Shown here piece after piece: positions 20,401 to 32,454 of a stretch of 64,000 bases of DNA; within the stretch, counting starts at the first letter, position 1; every line of letters starts with the position of its first letter. The position numbers and the translations under genes were made by a program. The notes below the pieces were generated by a model. The model had not been told where the DNA came from, did no database searches, and was given only the letters and a program-made list of their open reading frames with translations. The DNA is from Lepidurus packardi. Lineage: Eukaryota > Arthropoda > Branchiopoda > Notostraca > Triopsidae. The DNA is taken from contig JAKZAN010000006.1 of assembly GCA_023053545.1 (NCBI GenBank), positions 1,741,001 to 1,805,000 of the forward strand. Reading direction: 5' to 3'.

Positions 20401-20700
20401 TTGACAGACAGACTCGACAGGAACAAGGATGCTCCTTTGATACAGCTTATGAATTTTTCGGGAGAGGGTCGGTGTGTCAGTCTTTCGGGTGACGAGTGGG
20501 ATAATTTTATGCGTCAAGAAGCCTTTTCACCGAAAAAGCTATATCGTTACAAAGTCATAGAGGGTGAGCCCGATAGAAACACCATTCCCTTCAAGAATTT
20601 TCCCTATCAAATATACACTTTTCTCTTCTTTTGGAGGTTGCGTACCAAGCATCCGGTTTCCGTTTCTCGAGCATTCAGGATCGAGTATTTTGCTAGCTAG
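20401..20700 (+). other. Isolated 99-codon open frame, unidentified
   Basis: ORF in the zfh1 intron containing the phrase RCVSLSGDEWDNFM, loosely like the strand-plus-helix pattern of PC4-type single-strand DNA binding proteins. It has no splice sites or neighbours that support a gene, and no close relative I recognise. Chance is a fair explanation. Confidence 0.15.
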
Positions 20701-20829
20701 GAGTCATTTGAATGCTCCATTAATTTTGACACTTTAACTTGGCGCTTTTCTCCCCCTCCCCACCCTATTTCTTTTCGTATAGCAACACCGAGTGAAGCAT
20801 TGACAAGCTAATATCATCACTTGTCACCT

Positions 20830-21413
20830 TCCGGACCTATTTTTAAAAAAAAATAATAACAATACTATTGAAAACAAGAATTTGGTGAGGACGAATAAGA
20901 ATTCGTCGAATGAAAGCACTGAGCTGCCAATAAACGTCCAGGGATGTCCAAGGAACTTGGTAAGAATACAATCTTCCGAGATTTCTGACGCTTCAAAATC
21001 CTTCCCAACAGAAAAATTGTCAACGCCAGCTGCTTCAAGTAAAGAAGGATTTTCTTCATTGCTTAGTCCTGTAAAATCCTCTGTCTTATTGGGACAAAGA
21101 TGGCTCAGATTTCACTCAATTTAAAGAAAGTGGTCGTTCTACAAAGTAGGCAAGTTATGGACTTGGAACACTTTGCCTTATTAAGCTCTCTGAAGGAGTC
21201 AATTTCCAAAATGGAATTTTGAATTGGGTCTCCCGTTTCTGCTTCAACAATTTTTTGCATTTTTTGTTTTTGGTAATTGGCCTTAATGACTTGTCCAGCT
21301 TTTCTGGAGGGTGGGGGGGGGGGAGAGGGTTGTCTATGTGTAGGTTGGGCCTTCAGTAAAAGTCCACAAGAAAAGGTCACATGATTCAAGAGGTACTGAC
21401 CCGTAAACAGCAT
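20830..21413 (-). pseudogene. Coding-like remnant, family unknown
   Basis: The minus strand reads like protein over about 550 bases. The text near 21300-21110 includes QVIKANYQKQKMQKIVEAE and IQNSILEIDSFRELNKAKC. Another stretch near 21075-20870 includes NEENPSLLEAAGVDNFSVGK and LTKFLGHPWTFIGSS. The two stretches are in different frames, so this looks like a broken copy. I do not recognise the family. It could be a degraded transposon open frame or a gene relic. Confidence 0.3.
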
Positions 21414-21571
21414 GTCTGTGACGGGGCCTCAGGGCATAAACTATCACGATAACTAAAAAAATATTATTTTGCATCCGATGGGACGAAAGGCACATCTTCG
21501 TCATTGAGGTTTTACGGACCTTCGTTGCCGAGCCCCCTTTTCTATCCCCTTCCTTTTTTTTTTTCATTCTA

Positions 21572-21857
21572 GGCACCCACCACGAGAGAGAAGAGAGCCA
21601 GTTTATATGACTTGATTAAATTTATGCGAGACGGATATGACACGCGTTGACCTTTGGGGAAGGAGTACAAGGATTTTCTTGAAAATATACATAGAGATAT
21701 TTGGAAAGTGAAGGAGAGAGTCTCTACTATAACTAACCTACGAACATTTAACGATTTGCTTGGATATACCCAGACGACGTGGGGAAGGGGAAAAAAATGT
21801 TCCAAGAATCAGGTTCGCATCAAGAACCGAAAAGTTAAGCGAGATTTACGACTCTAA
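21572..21857 (+). other. Coding-like stretch behind a strong acceptor-like site
   Basis: A run of T followed by CATTCTAG at 21552-21571 makes a very good splice acceptor. The sequence after it reads as charged protein (for example LENIHRDIWKVKERVSTIT and RTFNDLLGYTQTTWGRGKK) and ends at TAA 21855-21857, with one internal stop. There is no family match. It may be part of the same decayed element as 20830-21413, or chance. Confidence 0.2.
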
Positions 21858-24800
21858 ACCTCCCCCAACCCAGCGATTCACGAAAGTCGCCGGAACTCGG
21901 TCAAATCGTGGGTGAGCCCGAGCATATAAGGCGACAACAAGAAGCTAGCGAGATGATAATCTCCATCACCTCTTCTTGCCGGTGGACTTGACGCTTGGGG
22001 GCGTCAGTAGACATTTGCCGCTTGCAAACGTTCGAACTCCCGTCAGTCGTCAAACTTTACGGCCATATGCGTAAATAAACCGTCAAGTGTAAATCAAAAC
22101 TTGGGTGGAGATCTATAAAGTCCGCTGTTGGGTGCGTAATTTACTTCACAGCAAGTGAGCTGCAGCAGCATGCTCCTTCTCCTGACACAAAGCCTCCGTT
22201 ATGGTGGCTGAAAACCGTGAGCTATTGCACATTTCCTGACTCCCTTCATGCCATTTTAACTTCAAGCATTACCAAGCAGGCAGGACAACTGGTTACAACC
22301 ACTACATCAATAAAGTTGGCCTTGCACTTGAACGACCGATTGAATGCAGATTCATAAAGACAAGTGTCCCCGCGGAATAAACTCTATCCAAAACGACACT
22401 TTTTACTGTAATTCATAACGGAAATGTTCATCACATACTCCAAATGTCCCGAAGTAGTAAAACAAAAAGATTGGTGCTATAATTCATTTCGCATTTATTT
22501 TTTTATTCTTAAAGTCACATAAAGAAAGTGTCTTCCTTAGATTATTCTTATAATAAGAAGAAATAATCATGATAAACTTTTAACTCTCTCTGTCCTGCAA
22601 AAAAAATGCTTGTAGTTTTGCAGTATTATATTAGTAATACAGTATTACATAATATAATTCTATAAAATTACAACAACATATGAATAATTATTATTTTGTT
22701 GAATCATTGGGCTAAAGTAACAAGCTCTTTCAGCGTTATTACCTACTTTTGATTCCCCTATTAGGATTTTTCTTTTTACGAAGCAACGCTTCGCGGCCAC
22801 GACTGCAGAAATTAGGCCACTTTAAAGTGGCGCCACGGATCCCGTGAGGTAGACGCCCCTCTTCGCCAAGAGAATGGATGCTCGAAGATCCATCTTCACG
22901 AGCCAGTGGTTATTCTTAGGGTTTTAGAGACTGGTCAGACCCCCTTGCTTGTCGACGAGGAAAAAGTAGCGTTCTAGTCCCAACTTGTTGGTCTCGTGTA
23001 CAATGAAATGCACACATAACTTGCTCGACTCACGGTCGGAAATTTATACATCGAGTGGGAAATAGCTCGCTCTGTGAAGCGCAAGTCGTTGATGACTCTT
23101 CCACTTCCTATTTCCCTTTCGGCCGTGATATAGCCCTCCTCTCCACGAGCAGCGCGTACAGTCAGAGCACTTCTTCCTCGTCAATTTAACTTCCCAAGGC
23201 ATGGCAGCTTTGCTTTTTGCCTTGCTTGTTGCGGCCGAGTGCTCATCCAAACGCCCCTCTTTCTCCTTCTCTATGCACTTTGCTGGCTGGGCTCTTAATG
23301 GCGACATCCGCAGCATCCTGCACCAGGAAATCTAAAGTAGGCCTCTTCCTCTGGAGTTCCTCTTCCTCTTAAAGCAGCTAACTACTGCCCTTAGACGGCA
23401 ACAATCTTCCAGGACTTTTTACATGCAACCCTCTCTCTCCCGCTCTCGACTGGACAAAGTAATAGAGGAACGTAAGTAAAAGTATACAAAGATCCAAGTC
23501 AACAAGTTCATAAAGTATGATGTCCGTCTGCACAGCTTCGCCGTAACTCCAGCCTAGGGCCGCCCTGCTGCTCCTGCTACTGGTGATCGTTTTGGGCGTT
23601 GCCGACAACAATACAAGCTCCTGTTTTTCTTTCCTTTCTTTATTATTATTTGTTTTTTTACTTTAGTTTTGAGCTCTCCTACAGCTCCTCTGGGCGACTA
23701 ATGTCCAACACTAGGCTCAACGTTTCGTCCCTATCCCCAAGTTTATATTTTTGACGTCCACTAACATTTCACTGGGAGTACAGCAAAGAAAAAGAGCGAC
23801 CCTAAGACACGGCGGCGCACTATGAGGGACTGCTCCAGACTTGGTCATCGTCAACAGTAAAAGAAAGTAAAAAGGTATATGACAGTCGTATAAAGTCTAA
23901 GTTCCCAGCCAAAGGGCTTCTATTACGGGTGTTTTACCTTAAAGAAAACTCGCCAATGAAATACTGTCCATTTACTTTTCCTTTTCTTGTTTTTACCTCT
24001 TGGCAGCCAGTACTTGTGCACGAATATCCCGAATACTAACCTCCGCGAAAGGTCTTGCCTGCCGTTGTCGGAGTTAGATGCAATTGTCCTTAGGATTTCT
24101 TTACGACTTACAGGCCATTATCTCCTGAGTAGAAAAGAAAAAGAACGAAAATACGAGAGAGGCCCAACTGCGGAATTGCCTTCGCCTTCGGTCTTGGTCG
24201 CGGAGGAAGGAACACCCATATTAAGTCGCTCCTGCTCTAGAGCAAGACTATACCCCCCTTCCCCGAGTCCACCATCACTAGGTCATCATGAACCACTTCC
24301 GGTAGTGTCATCATCCTTTACAGACCATTCAGCCTGATGTATACCTGACCGTTTATTTATACCTAATTACACCTTAAAAAGACCTTCCTGCCTTCTTGCT
24401 ACGAATCCCTATCCCTAAATCCTATCCTCGATTACGCTATAAATCCCGCTCTGGATTACACCCAAACTTTGCTCTACTTAACTACAGAATCCCGCTATCC
24501 CGTTTTACCAGTAAGCATGAAGAACATCAATTTCTTGGGTTCAAAGGTCCTGGGAATAATTCATTTTCAATAATAGGTGAAAGAAAGTAGATCCGCAAAA
24601 ACTTAATCCTTCTGATGACTGGCTCAAATTATTACGTCACTTATACACTGCCAAAATTATCTGTTAAGTCAAGAATTTGTTACCGTCTTCTATTTCCAAT
24701 ATTGGAAATTTCACAAGTAAATTACTTTCAAATTATGTTGTCATTAGGTAATATTACAGTTAATATTATTACCTTAATACTATTATTATGTTAATATTAT

Positions 24801-27800
24801 TATACAGTGTAACTGTTTTCTAATTTCACATTTTTGTAGGCACTAAGTACCAGGTTATTGTTAAGTTTTAATTTTTATACCCAAACTTTTTATGAAGAAA
24901 TAAACGACGGTAACCGGCTTAAGCCCACACGCCGTATTAAAAAAATGAGGTACCAGAACTTTTTTCCGCTGTAAGATATAATTCTTAGTTGTACGTGAAA
25001 GTCCTCTATAATGTGGTTAAAATGGCGTGAATTGGTAAGTAATTCAAAGCTAGAATGATTTCGACAGATGCGTATATACATGATTAGTTTAGTGTTTGGA
25101 ACAGGGCATAATTAAAACGAGCTCAGTCTGCCGCTTTAGCTAATCCCCGAGCCAAATAGCTTAGAGCAGCGTGAATAAGCCGCGACTCTTAGGCAATCCT
25201 GTACCACAACACTTCTCTTGTGCGTAGCCAATCAGGAAATGGATTCTTTTCTTTTTCTTCGGGTGCATTCTATCAACTTACGCAGCATAAAGTCTCCCAC
25301 CGTACACTTTGACGTATTCTTTCTCACTCCCCGAAGCTTTTGCTAAGTCCCTCCATAAACATGAGCCAGGACGGTCTGGAACGAGCGACCTAAACCTTGT
25401 GCATAAAGAACTAGGACGCAGTCATACTTCAACAACGTTGCTTAATGCCTCTCACCCTAACACACGACTTGACCTGTTCTCGCATTGACCCAACCGAGTC
25501 CGTATGCGGTATACCCCTCCTAAGGCGACGGGGAAAGGGAAAAAAAAAACTACTCCCTAAGCAAACGTCCTGGTTCTTCCGATTCCTCATTCGTGCATAC
25601 TCTAAAACTGTCTCCAGGATGTTGTATCTCTTGCATAAAATTACTAAAGCATGTCATCACGGTCTTTCTATTACCAGTACATTACGTGTTTTTTCCCCTC
25701 GTAAGGTCTCCTGGACAGGAGGTCCGAGACACTATTGTTGCCGCTTTGGAACCGGAATACGGAAACGAGCTTTTTTTCAAGAGGTAACTTATGGTTGCAT
25801 TGCAATTTCTACCGGGCGACTGGCTAAGCAATTACTTTAGCCTTGCATTATATATGCACGGTTCATTTCTAGGAACTCCTTCCAGACTTTCTTTGGCTTT
25901 CCCTCCATACGAAGACATCCCAATAAAAAATCAAGCAAGCAGACGGAAAATGCCCAGTAAAACCATTGGGCTAACGAAAAAAAGAATTTGAAAAAAATCC
26001 TTGCTTGCTCTCGCCAAGTCGCATTCATCTTCAGCTTGCTAACATACTCAAAAACTACCGCCAGCACCAAGTTCAAGGTGGACACAAAAAGTCTACCGAG
26101 TTGACTTTGCTATCGCTGTTGTTCTATTATTGCTGTCCCGACTCTTTCTGACCCCTGGCGGATTAGCTCGAAAAAAAAGCCCAGAAATTACAACTAACGT
26201 TTCCTCTTTTGTTGATTGCTTTCTGTCAGTTCTTTCTCGCAAGGGAACGCCGAAAAAAATTAAAAAAGAGATCCTTTGCAGTTAGGCTTTGGCCCCTTAA
26301 AACGATTAAAGAAATATTCCCTTGCCGAAATAGAAATTCAATTTCAAGCCTTAGTCCCGGGGAAGATGACGAAAAAAATATTCACGATACCCTAGTTTCA
26401 GAGTGAAAATTGTACATGAAAAAGATGGACGAGGCTGCTCTATAATCTGTCCAGTGAAAATTCGGAAAAGAAGAATGGCGTGATAGGGGGTGGGGGTGAA
26501 GGGTAGGGGGCAGCTGAATGGCCGGATAGCCGATTACGACGACTTTGATGGATCTGGCGCAGAGAAGTGGAAGAGCTCCTCCTTTCCGCCCGTGGTGCTG
26601 ATGCTGGCCGGAATCATGCCGGTAGTACTGGCCTTTTTTTGGTGGACGGGGGAGGATAGATCCTTCCTTCCTAACACACCGAGAGATCGCTTTTTGGGGT
26701 GCATACAGGTTAGAAAAAGCGCTGGCTGATACCACAAGGGCCGGACAATTAAAAAACGATTAATTTTCAGCTTAACAATCCCGTTTCACTTAGAAAAGAC
26801 GCTCACAAGCTACCGGAATCTCTTAGGGAGTCTTAAAGAGGTGGTTCAAACATGGTAGAGGAAAGGGGGGAGTAGGGGGAGAGAGAGGCGAAGGCGTTGC
26901 TGCACTGCAAATTATGCTTCAATTCAAAATTTCCTAGCATCAATGTATAGGACGCCGTTTTAATTAATTATTCTCGATTCATTCATGTTTTATGGATGAC
27001 CTCTCCGCTCGGGCAAGCTTGTTGAGAATCAGGCTTATGAACAGAGGCAACTCAACCGTGTGAAGCTTTCGGATCTATGCCGACAGTGTGTGGAGAGCGA
27101 GTATCACCAAGACACGCTCGTTCTGCCCCCCGAAAGTCGTCCCTTAATTTACATAACATCGAGTCAAAAGGCAAATGAATTAGTCCCAAAGTCCACGGAA
27201 GATGTGACATCCTTCAACCGAAGTTGTCAGGCCCTGTCTTTTTGTTGTTTTTCTGAAGCCAAAACTAACCAAAAAAAAGCATGTTCAGCCGATGACATTG
27301 AGCATTCCTGCAAAATCCTTATCCCACAAACTCTCCGTATTTTTGCTCCAAGTGCTCTCAGACAAGGCCCAAAATCTCGTAAAACGGTGGGTCTGAGGGA
27401 TGTGTTGCTATTTCTTTTTGTCTCGCTAAACTGATATCTGCGACTCTCCTTTTCGGTCGGGTGCTAGAGAGGGGGGACACATAGCTTTTGCCTCTATACG
27501 GTAATTGAATCATCGCCTTTACAACTGTCATTCTGTCGGCTTGAATAAGCTCACGGCACGGGGAAAAACGGAAAGAGCTGCCGCGACTTAAACCAGTCCC
27601 GCCTGGCAGGCGACGAAAGTCCCCTTTTGCGCCATTTTATATGCTTGGGGCTGCCTGATACACTCAAGCAATGTTTGTAGTCCTAGATATACATAAGTTC
27701 GTATTTGCCTGTGAATAGCCGCGCCATACCAACACCCATACGACTTCCCAGTGTCCCTTCTCATCTCCTCCTAATCTGGCTAGTGTGTGAAGACACACGA

Positions 27801-28178
27801 CGGCCGAGGTGTTCGCGCTCGTGCTGCCAGAAAGTTCTCCGGATAACTCGCATGCTCCGGCATAATTTGGACTTGCTTAGCTAAGCTATTCATTTACTCA
27901 AGAAAGACCTCTTCTTTCTCAGCCAATTGGAGAAATTAGACACGGAACTTTTCGCAAGCTTCTAGATCTCTTCTTTCCACAAACAACTTATTGGAGATTC
28001 TTCATTTCTTGGAAAATCGAAATTGTGTTTTTCTAAGAGCTTTCAGTCGGTTTTCGGTTTTGAATCTTTTTGGGTACAGAAACCCGAGAAGTTGAGGGGA
28101 AAATTTCCATTCGGGAAAAGTGTTGACACAAGGAAAGAAGAGACGGGCTCGCACTTTCCCAACAGAAATGGCACATAC

Positions 28179-28330
28179 CTTGACGGGAGCGGCTTTTCAG
28201 AGCAGCAGGTGGATGCGTGACGTCTTCGGGGAAGATGACGGCGGTGTCTTTTCGTTGTAAGTATTCTTGGATTTGGTCTTCTTCCGCACTCGGCCGGCGA
28301 ACTAATACACCATTGCGTGGGGGTTGCTGT
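28179..28330 (-). CDS. zfh1: zfh1/ZEB distal N-terminal exon with the conserved EYLQ..DTAVIFPE motif
   Basis: 152-base exon with acceptor CTGCAG|A and donor CAAG|GTATGT. It encodes QQPPRNGVLVRRPSAEEDQ followed by IQEYLQRKDTAVIFPEDV and a basic end KSRSRQ. The motif is nearly identical to the vertebrate ZEB2 IEEYLQRSDTAIIYPEAP and the ZEB1 LQQQDTAVIFPEAP, which precede the N-terminal zinc fingers. It ends in phase 1 (one G) and therefore fits the finger exon at 11423, completing a Gly codon. This establishes a long isoform whose N terminus starts upstream. Confidence 0.88.
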
Positions 28331-28426
28331 CTGCAGATAATGAAAAGAAAACATATTTTGTTTGACAGTTGAACTTTGGATGCTTTAATAAAGAATCGTA
28401 AAGTATAAGATCTAAAAAAAAATCAC

Positions 28427-28601
28427 CTGACGGAATCTACGAGATCTTCCGCTTCTTCGGAAGTGGCACGTTCTTTGTCTGTACCCGTGCGATTATGGTT
28501 GGCATCCGAGGAGCCTTCGGGACTGTTAGGACCAGACGAAATGGTTGACAAATTACTGCTGGACACTTCGTCTTCCACCGTTAAGCTGGTCGGATTTTCT
28601 G
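28427..28601 (-). CDS. zfh1: zfh1/ZEB distal N-terminal exon, acidic/Ser-rich
   Basis: 175-base exon with acceptor TTTTTGTAG|C and donor GTCAG|GTGATT. It encodes ENPTSLTVEDEVSSSNLST and then a Ser/Pro/Glu-rich stretch ending EEAEDLVDSVR. It begins in phase 1 and ends in phase 2, joining the next exon as AG|A (Arg). Acidic, Ser-rich sequence at this place is typical of ZEB N termini. The preceding exon must end in phase 1, as does human ZEB1 exon 1 as I recall it. With both distal exons the known coding length of the long isoform is at least 1173 residues. Confidence 0.8.
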
Positions 28602-29499
28602 CTACAAAAAAAGAGAGAATAATCATACGATATTAGTGGTGTTTAACTAGCATTGGCTGTACAATACAGCGAATATTTCATCCAATTCGGGTCTGTTTAA
28701 TGTTCGAGGTTTTTGTTTAGTAAGACCACTGAAAGAACCGTGTCGAAAAACAAGTTGCTCATTTGCTCGAAAACAAGACAATATCCTGTCGTAACTTTCT
28801 GTCCCCCACCCCACCCCCGTTTCTATATACAAAAGGGTAGGAACCATGAGTGAAAGAAGCACTCTGCTTGTGGTACTTTTGCCCGGGTTTATACGGTGGG
28901 GATGATCTTCACGCCTTATTTGGCTAAGCGAGCTAGGCAGCGAGGTAGAAGAGAGGTCAGAGGGTATCCTGTGCTTATTCTAGCTCCGCAGCCCATGGCG
29001 GGAATAACGGCATGAGGGAAATGGAGGTAATGCACCCAACAATCCTGTTCTTTGTTGTTGTGCTTCACGAGCTATCCTTTTATTTTTCTTTCTTTAAGAC
29101 TTTTTCGTTCCGTATGAGGCTTTTTGCTCTCCACCGACTCCACCATGGCCGCAGTTCTTAACCGTCCCCCACCCTCTGCTCTCTTTCGCAGCATCTCTTC
29201 CTCTCCTACACCGTGGACGGGAGATGAACAACTTAATGACTCCAATAAAACAAACCGTCTTCTACTTTTCCTCCCTTGGCTGACTTTCCTCGCCCAAGAC
29301 AAAACGGAACGCAATACTAGGAGCCAAGTGACAAGTGAAACCTCGCAGCTTGTCAACCTTTTTTTGTTATTTTTTATTTTTCCCCCGACACCGCTCTATG
29401 GCTGTTTTCCAACATTGACCTGTCCTCTTCTTTTAAAAAAAAAAAGAAACCTGCACAGTAAGATAAGCAATCAATTGTAGTAAAGTATTTGGTACTCAC

Positions 29500-29629
29500 T
29501 TCCACTCAAGCTTGGCATACTTATAGAGGCATTAATTACTTTGCACGGTTTCACTGGAAAGAGTTTCAAAATTCGAAATTGCTGATCGTCGAAATAGAAG
29601 ATTCCAAGGTTTTGATTGATGTTTTCAAA
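29500..29629 (-). CDS. Candidate further 5' zfh1 exon
   Basis: 130 bases open from an acceptor ATAATGTAG|TTT to a strong donor GGAA|GTGAGT. The end phase (1) is exactly what the exon at 28601 requires. The reading contains NQNLGIFYFDDQQF and KLFPVKPCKVINASISMP. It holds one in-frame ATG at 29518-29516, so it could be either an internal exon or a first exon with six codons. The text is not a ZEB block I recognise, and a 43-codon open frame with a good donor can arise by chance. Confidence 0.3.
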
Positions 29630-30384
29630 CTACATTATTCTGTGAGAGATTAACTCTTTTTCTTAAGACAATTCAGGAGCTATTGGCATGATAATTTATG
29701 GTAATGCCATGGCAGATGTAATCATAGCGTGGTTTGCGACGCTTCTTGCCATGGGTACTATTTATTCCCGTTTGTATAACAGTAACCCTGGATACTGCTT
29801 CTGTGATGTCAGAAAGACATGTGATGCTATTTTCTAAAAAAAAAATTCCGTACGTGTTTCCTCTGCATTCGTTCGTTTTAGCTTTAACCGCTGATAAAGT
29901 AGGATACATCTTGTAAAATAAGCCCTTGTATGAATTGCTCACTGAACATCCCGCTTGCCTGTCAATACATAAACAGTTTTGCAGCACTCTCTAGCGGTCA
30001 TTGTATAACACAGTTTTGAAAAACACCACATGTTCGTATGTATTGTTTGTGTGTATATACTACTGTGCAAACGACGGAATGAGAAGTATCACGAAAATCA
30101 AAATTTTTTAACTATATTTTAAGGTTATTTTTGGTAGCTACTGCTGTCCTCGCGTGAACAGGAGTGATTACGTTAACAAAGGCGCATTTTTTTAATAATC
30201 GCAATTTTCTAGCAACAGAAACCCAGTTGATCCTCAATTTACCTAAGAAACTAGCACGTTTGTATGGGCCATAAAAAACGCGTTGGGCTCTCCGTTACAA
30301 GTTTGTTTGAGTCGATTGATAGTTGTCAATCAATCCAAATCTAACGATAAGACATTAGGCTTGCCTTTCCAGCTCTTCGCAGCA

Positions 30385-30401
30385 CCCCCCCCCCCCCCCC
30401 T
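30385..30401. repeat. Poly(C) tract
   Basis: A run of about 16 C, bordered by pyrimidine-rich sequence (ctttaattttctcctcctcc). Confidence 0.9.
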
Positions 30402-32388
30402 TTAATTTTCTCCTCCTCCCCTCCTCGTAAAGGCTATTATTGTTGTGCCAGCGATTAGCAACGGATCTTTGGAGCGACAACCGAGAGGGAGAGCATCGCA
30501 CAAGCTTCTATGATCCCATAGCGGGCGACAAATGCGTTCGGGATGAGAAGAAATACACGGCCGGGCCCCAAAACTATTTCTCTGTGTGTGTATGTGTACG
30601 ACTTCCAACTGAGCTCATCCATTCGAATGACTCGGTCGGGAGTGTACAGCACGATACTTCCAAGCACCCACAATCCACAAAGTCATAGTCATTTTCTTGG
30701 GAGGAGAAGAGGGGAAGACTTCCATGTAACGATAAAAGAGACAAAGCAGACCGCCACACGTTGCTTTCTTTTTTTGCTCTCTTTTTATCTGTTAGGGATA
30801 TTGTTGTTCCGTGGTAATGAATGATTGTCTTCACAGGGCGTCTCTTACCCAAAACAAGACAGTCCTCTAGAGGGCGCCGATACCAGCCAGGCAGCAGACT
30901 CTCTCAGCATCTCCGACTAAACAGTTATTTGCGATATGCACCGCTTCGGCTTTTGGAAAACCGACACAAGGGTAAACGGAGGGACGGAATCTCTGAACTG
31001 CCAATCAAGACTTTGCTAATCGGATTACGTCAAACACTAGGGGTCTCTCTGCTCGTCTCCTGCTTGCTTTTTATTTTATTATATTTGGGTTGCGCTCCTT
31101 TTTTGGGGTGTAACCCCTTTTCCCACAAAAAATCGCCTTATGGACTTACTCTATCGATGTAATCAATACCGTCACTAGCAAGGCCCAGTTGTGAGCCATG
31201 TAATGAATTAGCGGCACGCAACAGTGCTGCCATAAAGACTGCGCCGACACCATATCACATACAATGGACTTCGGGATTGCGATGGCAGCCATTTTCAAAG
31301 GTGTCTAAATGTCTATCTGAATACAATAGCCGCGATAGATCTGGTCCGAGTTGCACAAGCTCAAAACTTGTCACCCCAACCATTTTTTTCGGTCCCCTTT
31401 TCTTTCATTCACTTTGATTCGCCAGAAGTGCAGGTCCATCCGGGCGGATGGAAAATCCCGCATGTTAAACGTTGAAGGTATGGGAGCGCTTTTTCCATAA
31501 AAGGGTATTTACCTTTCGGACAATTCATCATATCTCTTAATACTTTGAGGATGCAGCAGGCGAATGAATGCAGATCGTCATGACCCCTTCGGAACCCCTC
31601 ACCCTTCCACGGGTTCATGCTTCTGGCATTTCCACCCTACTGCCTTAGTTACACGTCGATGACGCATACCCACGGCAAGCTTTGCTTCAGGGTCTTCTGG
31701 ACCACTGGTTCTCAAAAGATAACGTGCTTTTGTGTTCCACATACTCTCGATTCTTTTCCCTGCTCCCTTCCCCTTTTTCCCCGTCACCGGCCGGCCGCCA
31801 ACACTCCATCAATGACACATGTCCTCCTGCTACTACGGAAGCTAACACCTACTATATACCTACACAGCAGCGTTGCTTTGAGTCCTTTTTCTATTTTATT
31901 GGCACAGAACACCCTTAGAAAACTACAAAAATCGTGGAGTGGTAAAGATCTTATTTTGGACCGATGCCCAATCCTGTCAAATGCCCCGACACTCTGCTGA
32001 CTTCCAATGTTAAAATTAAAATTCATAGCATTTAGTCGGTTCTTAGAATCGCAATTACAATCAATATATTACAATCAATTTCAAAAGAATCTTCACAATA
32101 CAGTAACGATCTCCAGGAGAGATAGCTGCATGGACTTTGCATATTGACCAATGACATTGCTTTTACATCGTTGTGACCAATCCTGTCATTTCTAGCCTAC
32201 TACTACGCGTAGGGGGAAATCCCTTCTAAACTCTACAGGCAATTCAATGAATACGTTATTCAACTGAATGACCAGTTCCTTTAATTGACTGGGAAAATTA
32301 GAAGGGATATCGTGTTGAGAAACCTATCTAGGCTAGGAGTAGGCTTCAAAGGCGCAGTGTTAGTTGTGTTTTTATGTGTTATATAAAA

Positions 32389-32454
32389 ATGGCGACGAAC
32401 AAGAAAAGAGTTGATTTAAATGTAAAAGAGAAGTTGCGGTTCATTGAAACTTAG
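32389..32454 (+). mobile_element. Pogo/Tigger-type transposase N-terminal remnant
   Basis: A 21-codon frame starting at ATG reads MATNKKRVDLNVKEKLRFIE. It closely follows the start of CENP-B/pogo/Tigger helix-turn-helix domains (pattern KRK-V-L-T-x-E-E-K-L-x-I-I). A TAG stop follows at 32452-32454, and further coding-like text (GKESGL...) is out of order, so only a decayed 5' piece remains. The surrounding sequence (about 32330-32620) may belong to the same element, but I could not find its ends. Confidence 0.4.

Larger units (their letters stand above)
11912..28178. other. Large zfh1 intron and proximal promoter region
   Basis: About 16 kb between the proximal first exon and the distal N-terminal exons. 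It holds the presumed proximal 5' leader and promoter (11912-12500), purine- and pyrimidine-rich stretches, AT-rich patches at 22480-22720 and 24650-24830, and unidentified coding-like fragments at 20400-21860. I recognise no tRNA, rRNA, or complete transposon. Large introns of zfh1/ZEB genes are a usual place for enhancers, but I cannot point to one here from sequence alone. Confidence 0.55.

Noticed and set aside
27060-27434. Plus-strand open frame of about 140 codons
   Set aside because: It has no ATG in a good context and no recognisable domain. Splice sites and conservation are unknown. Most likely chance.
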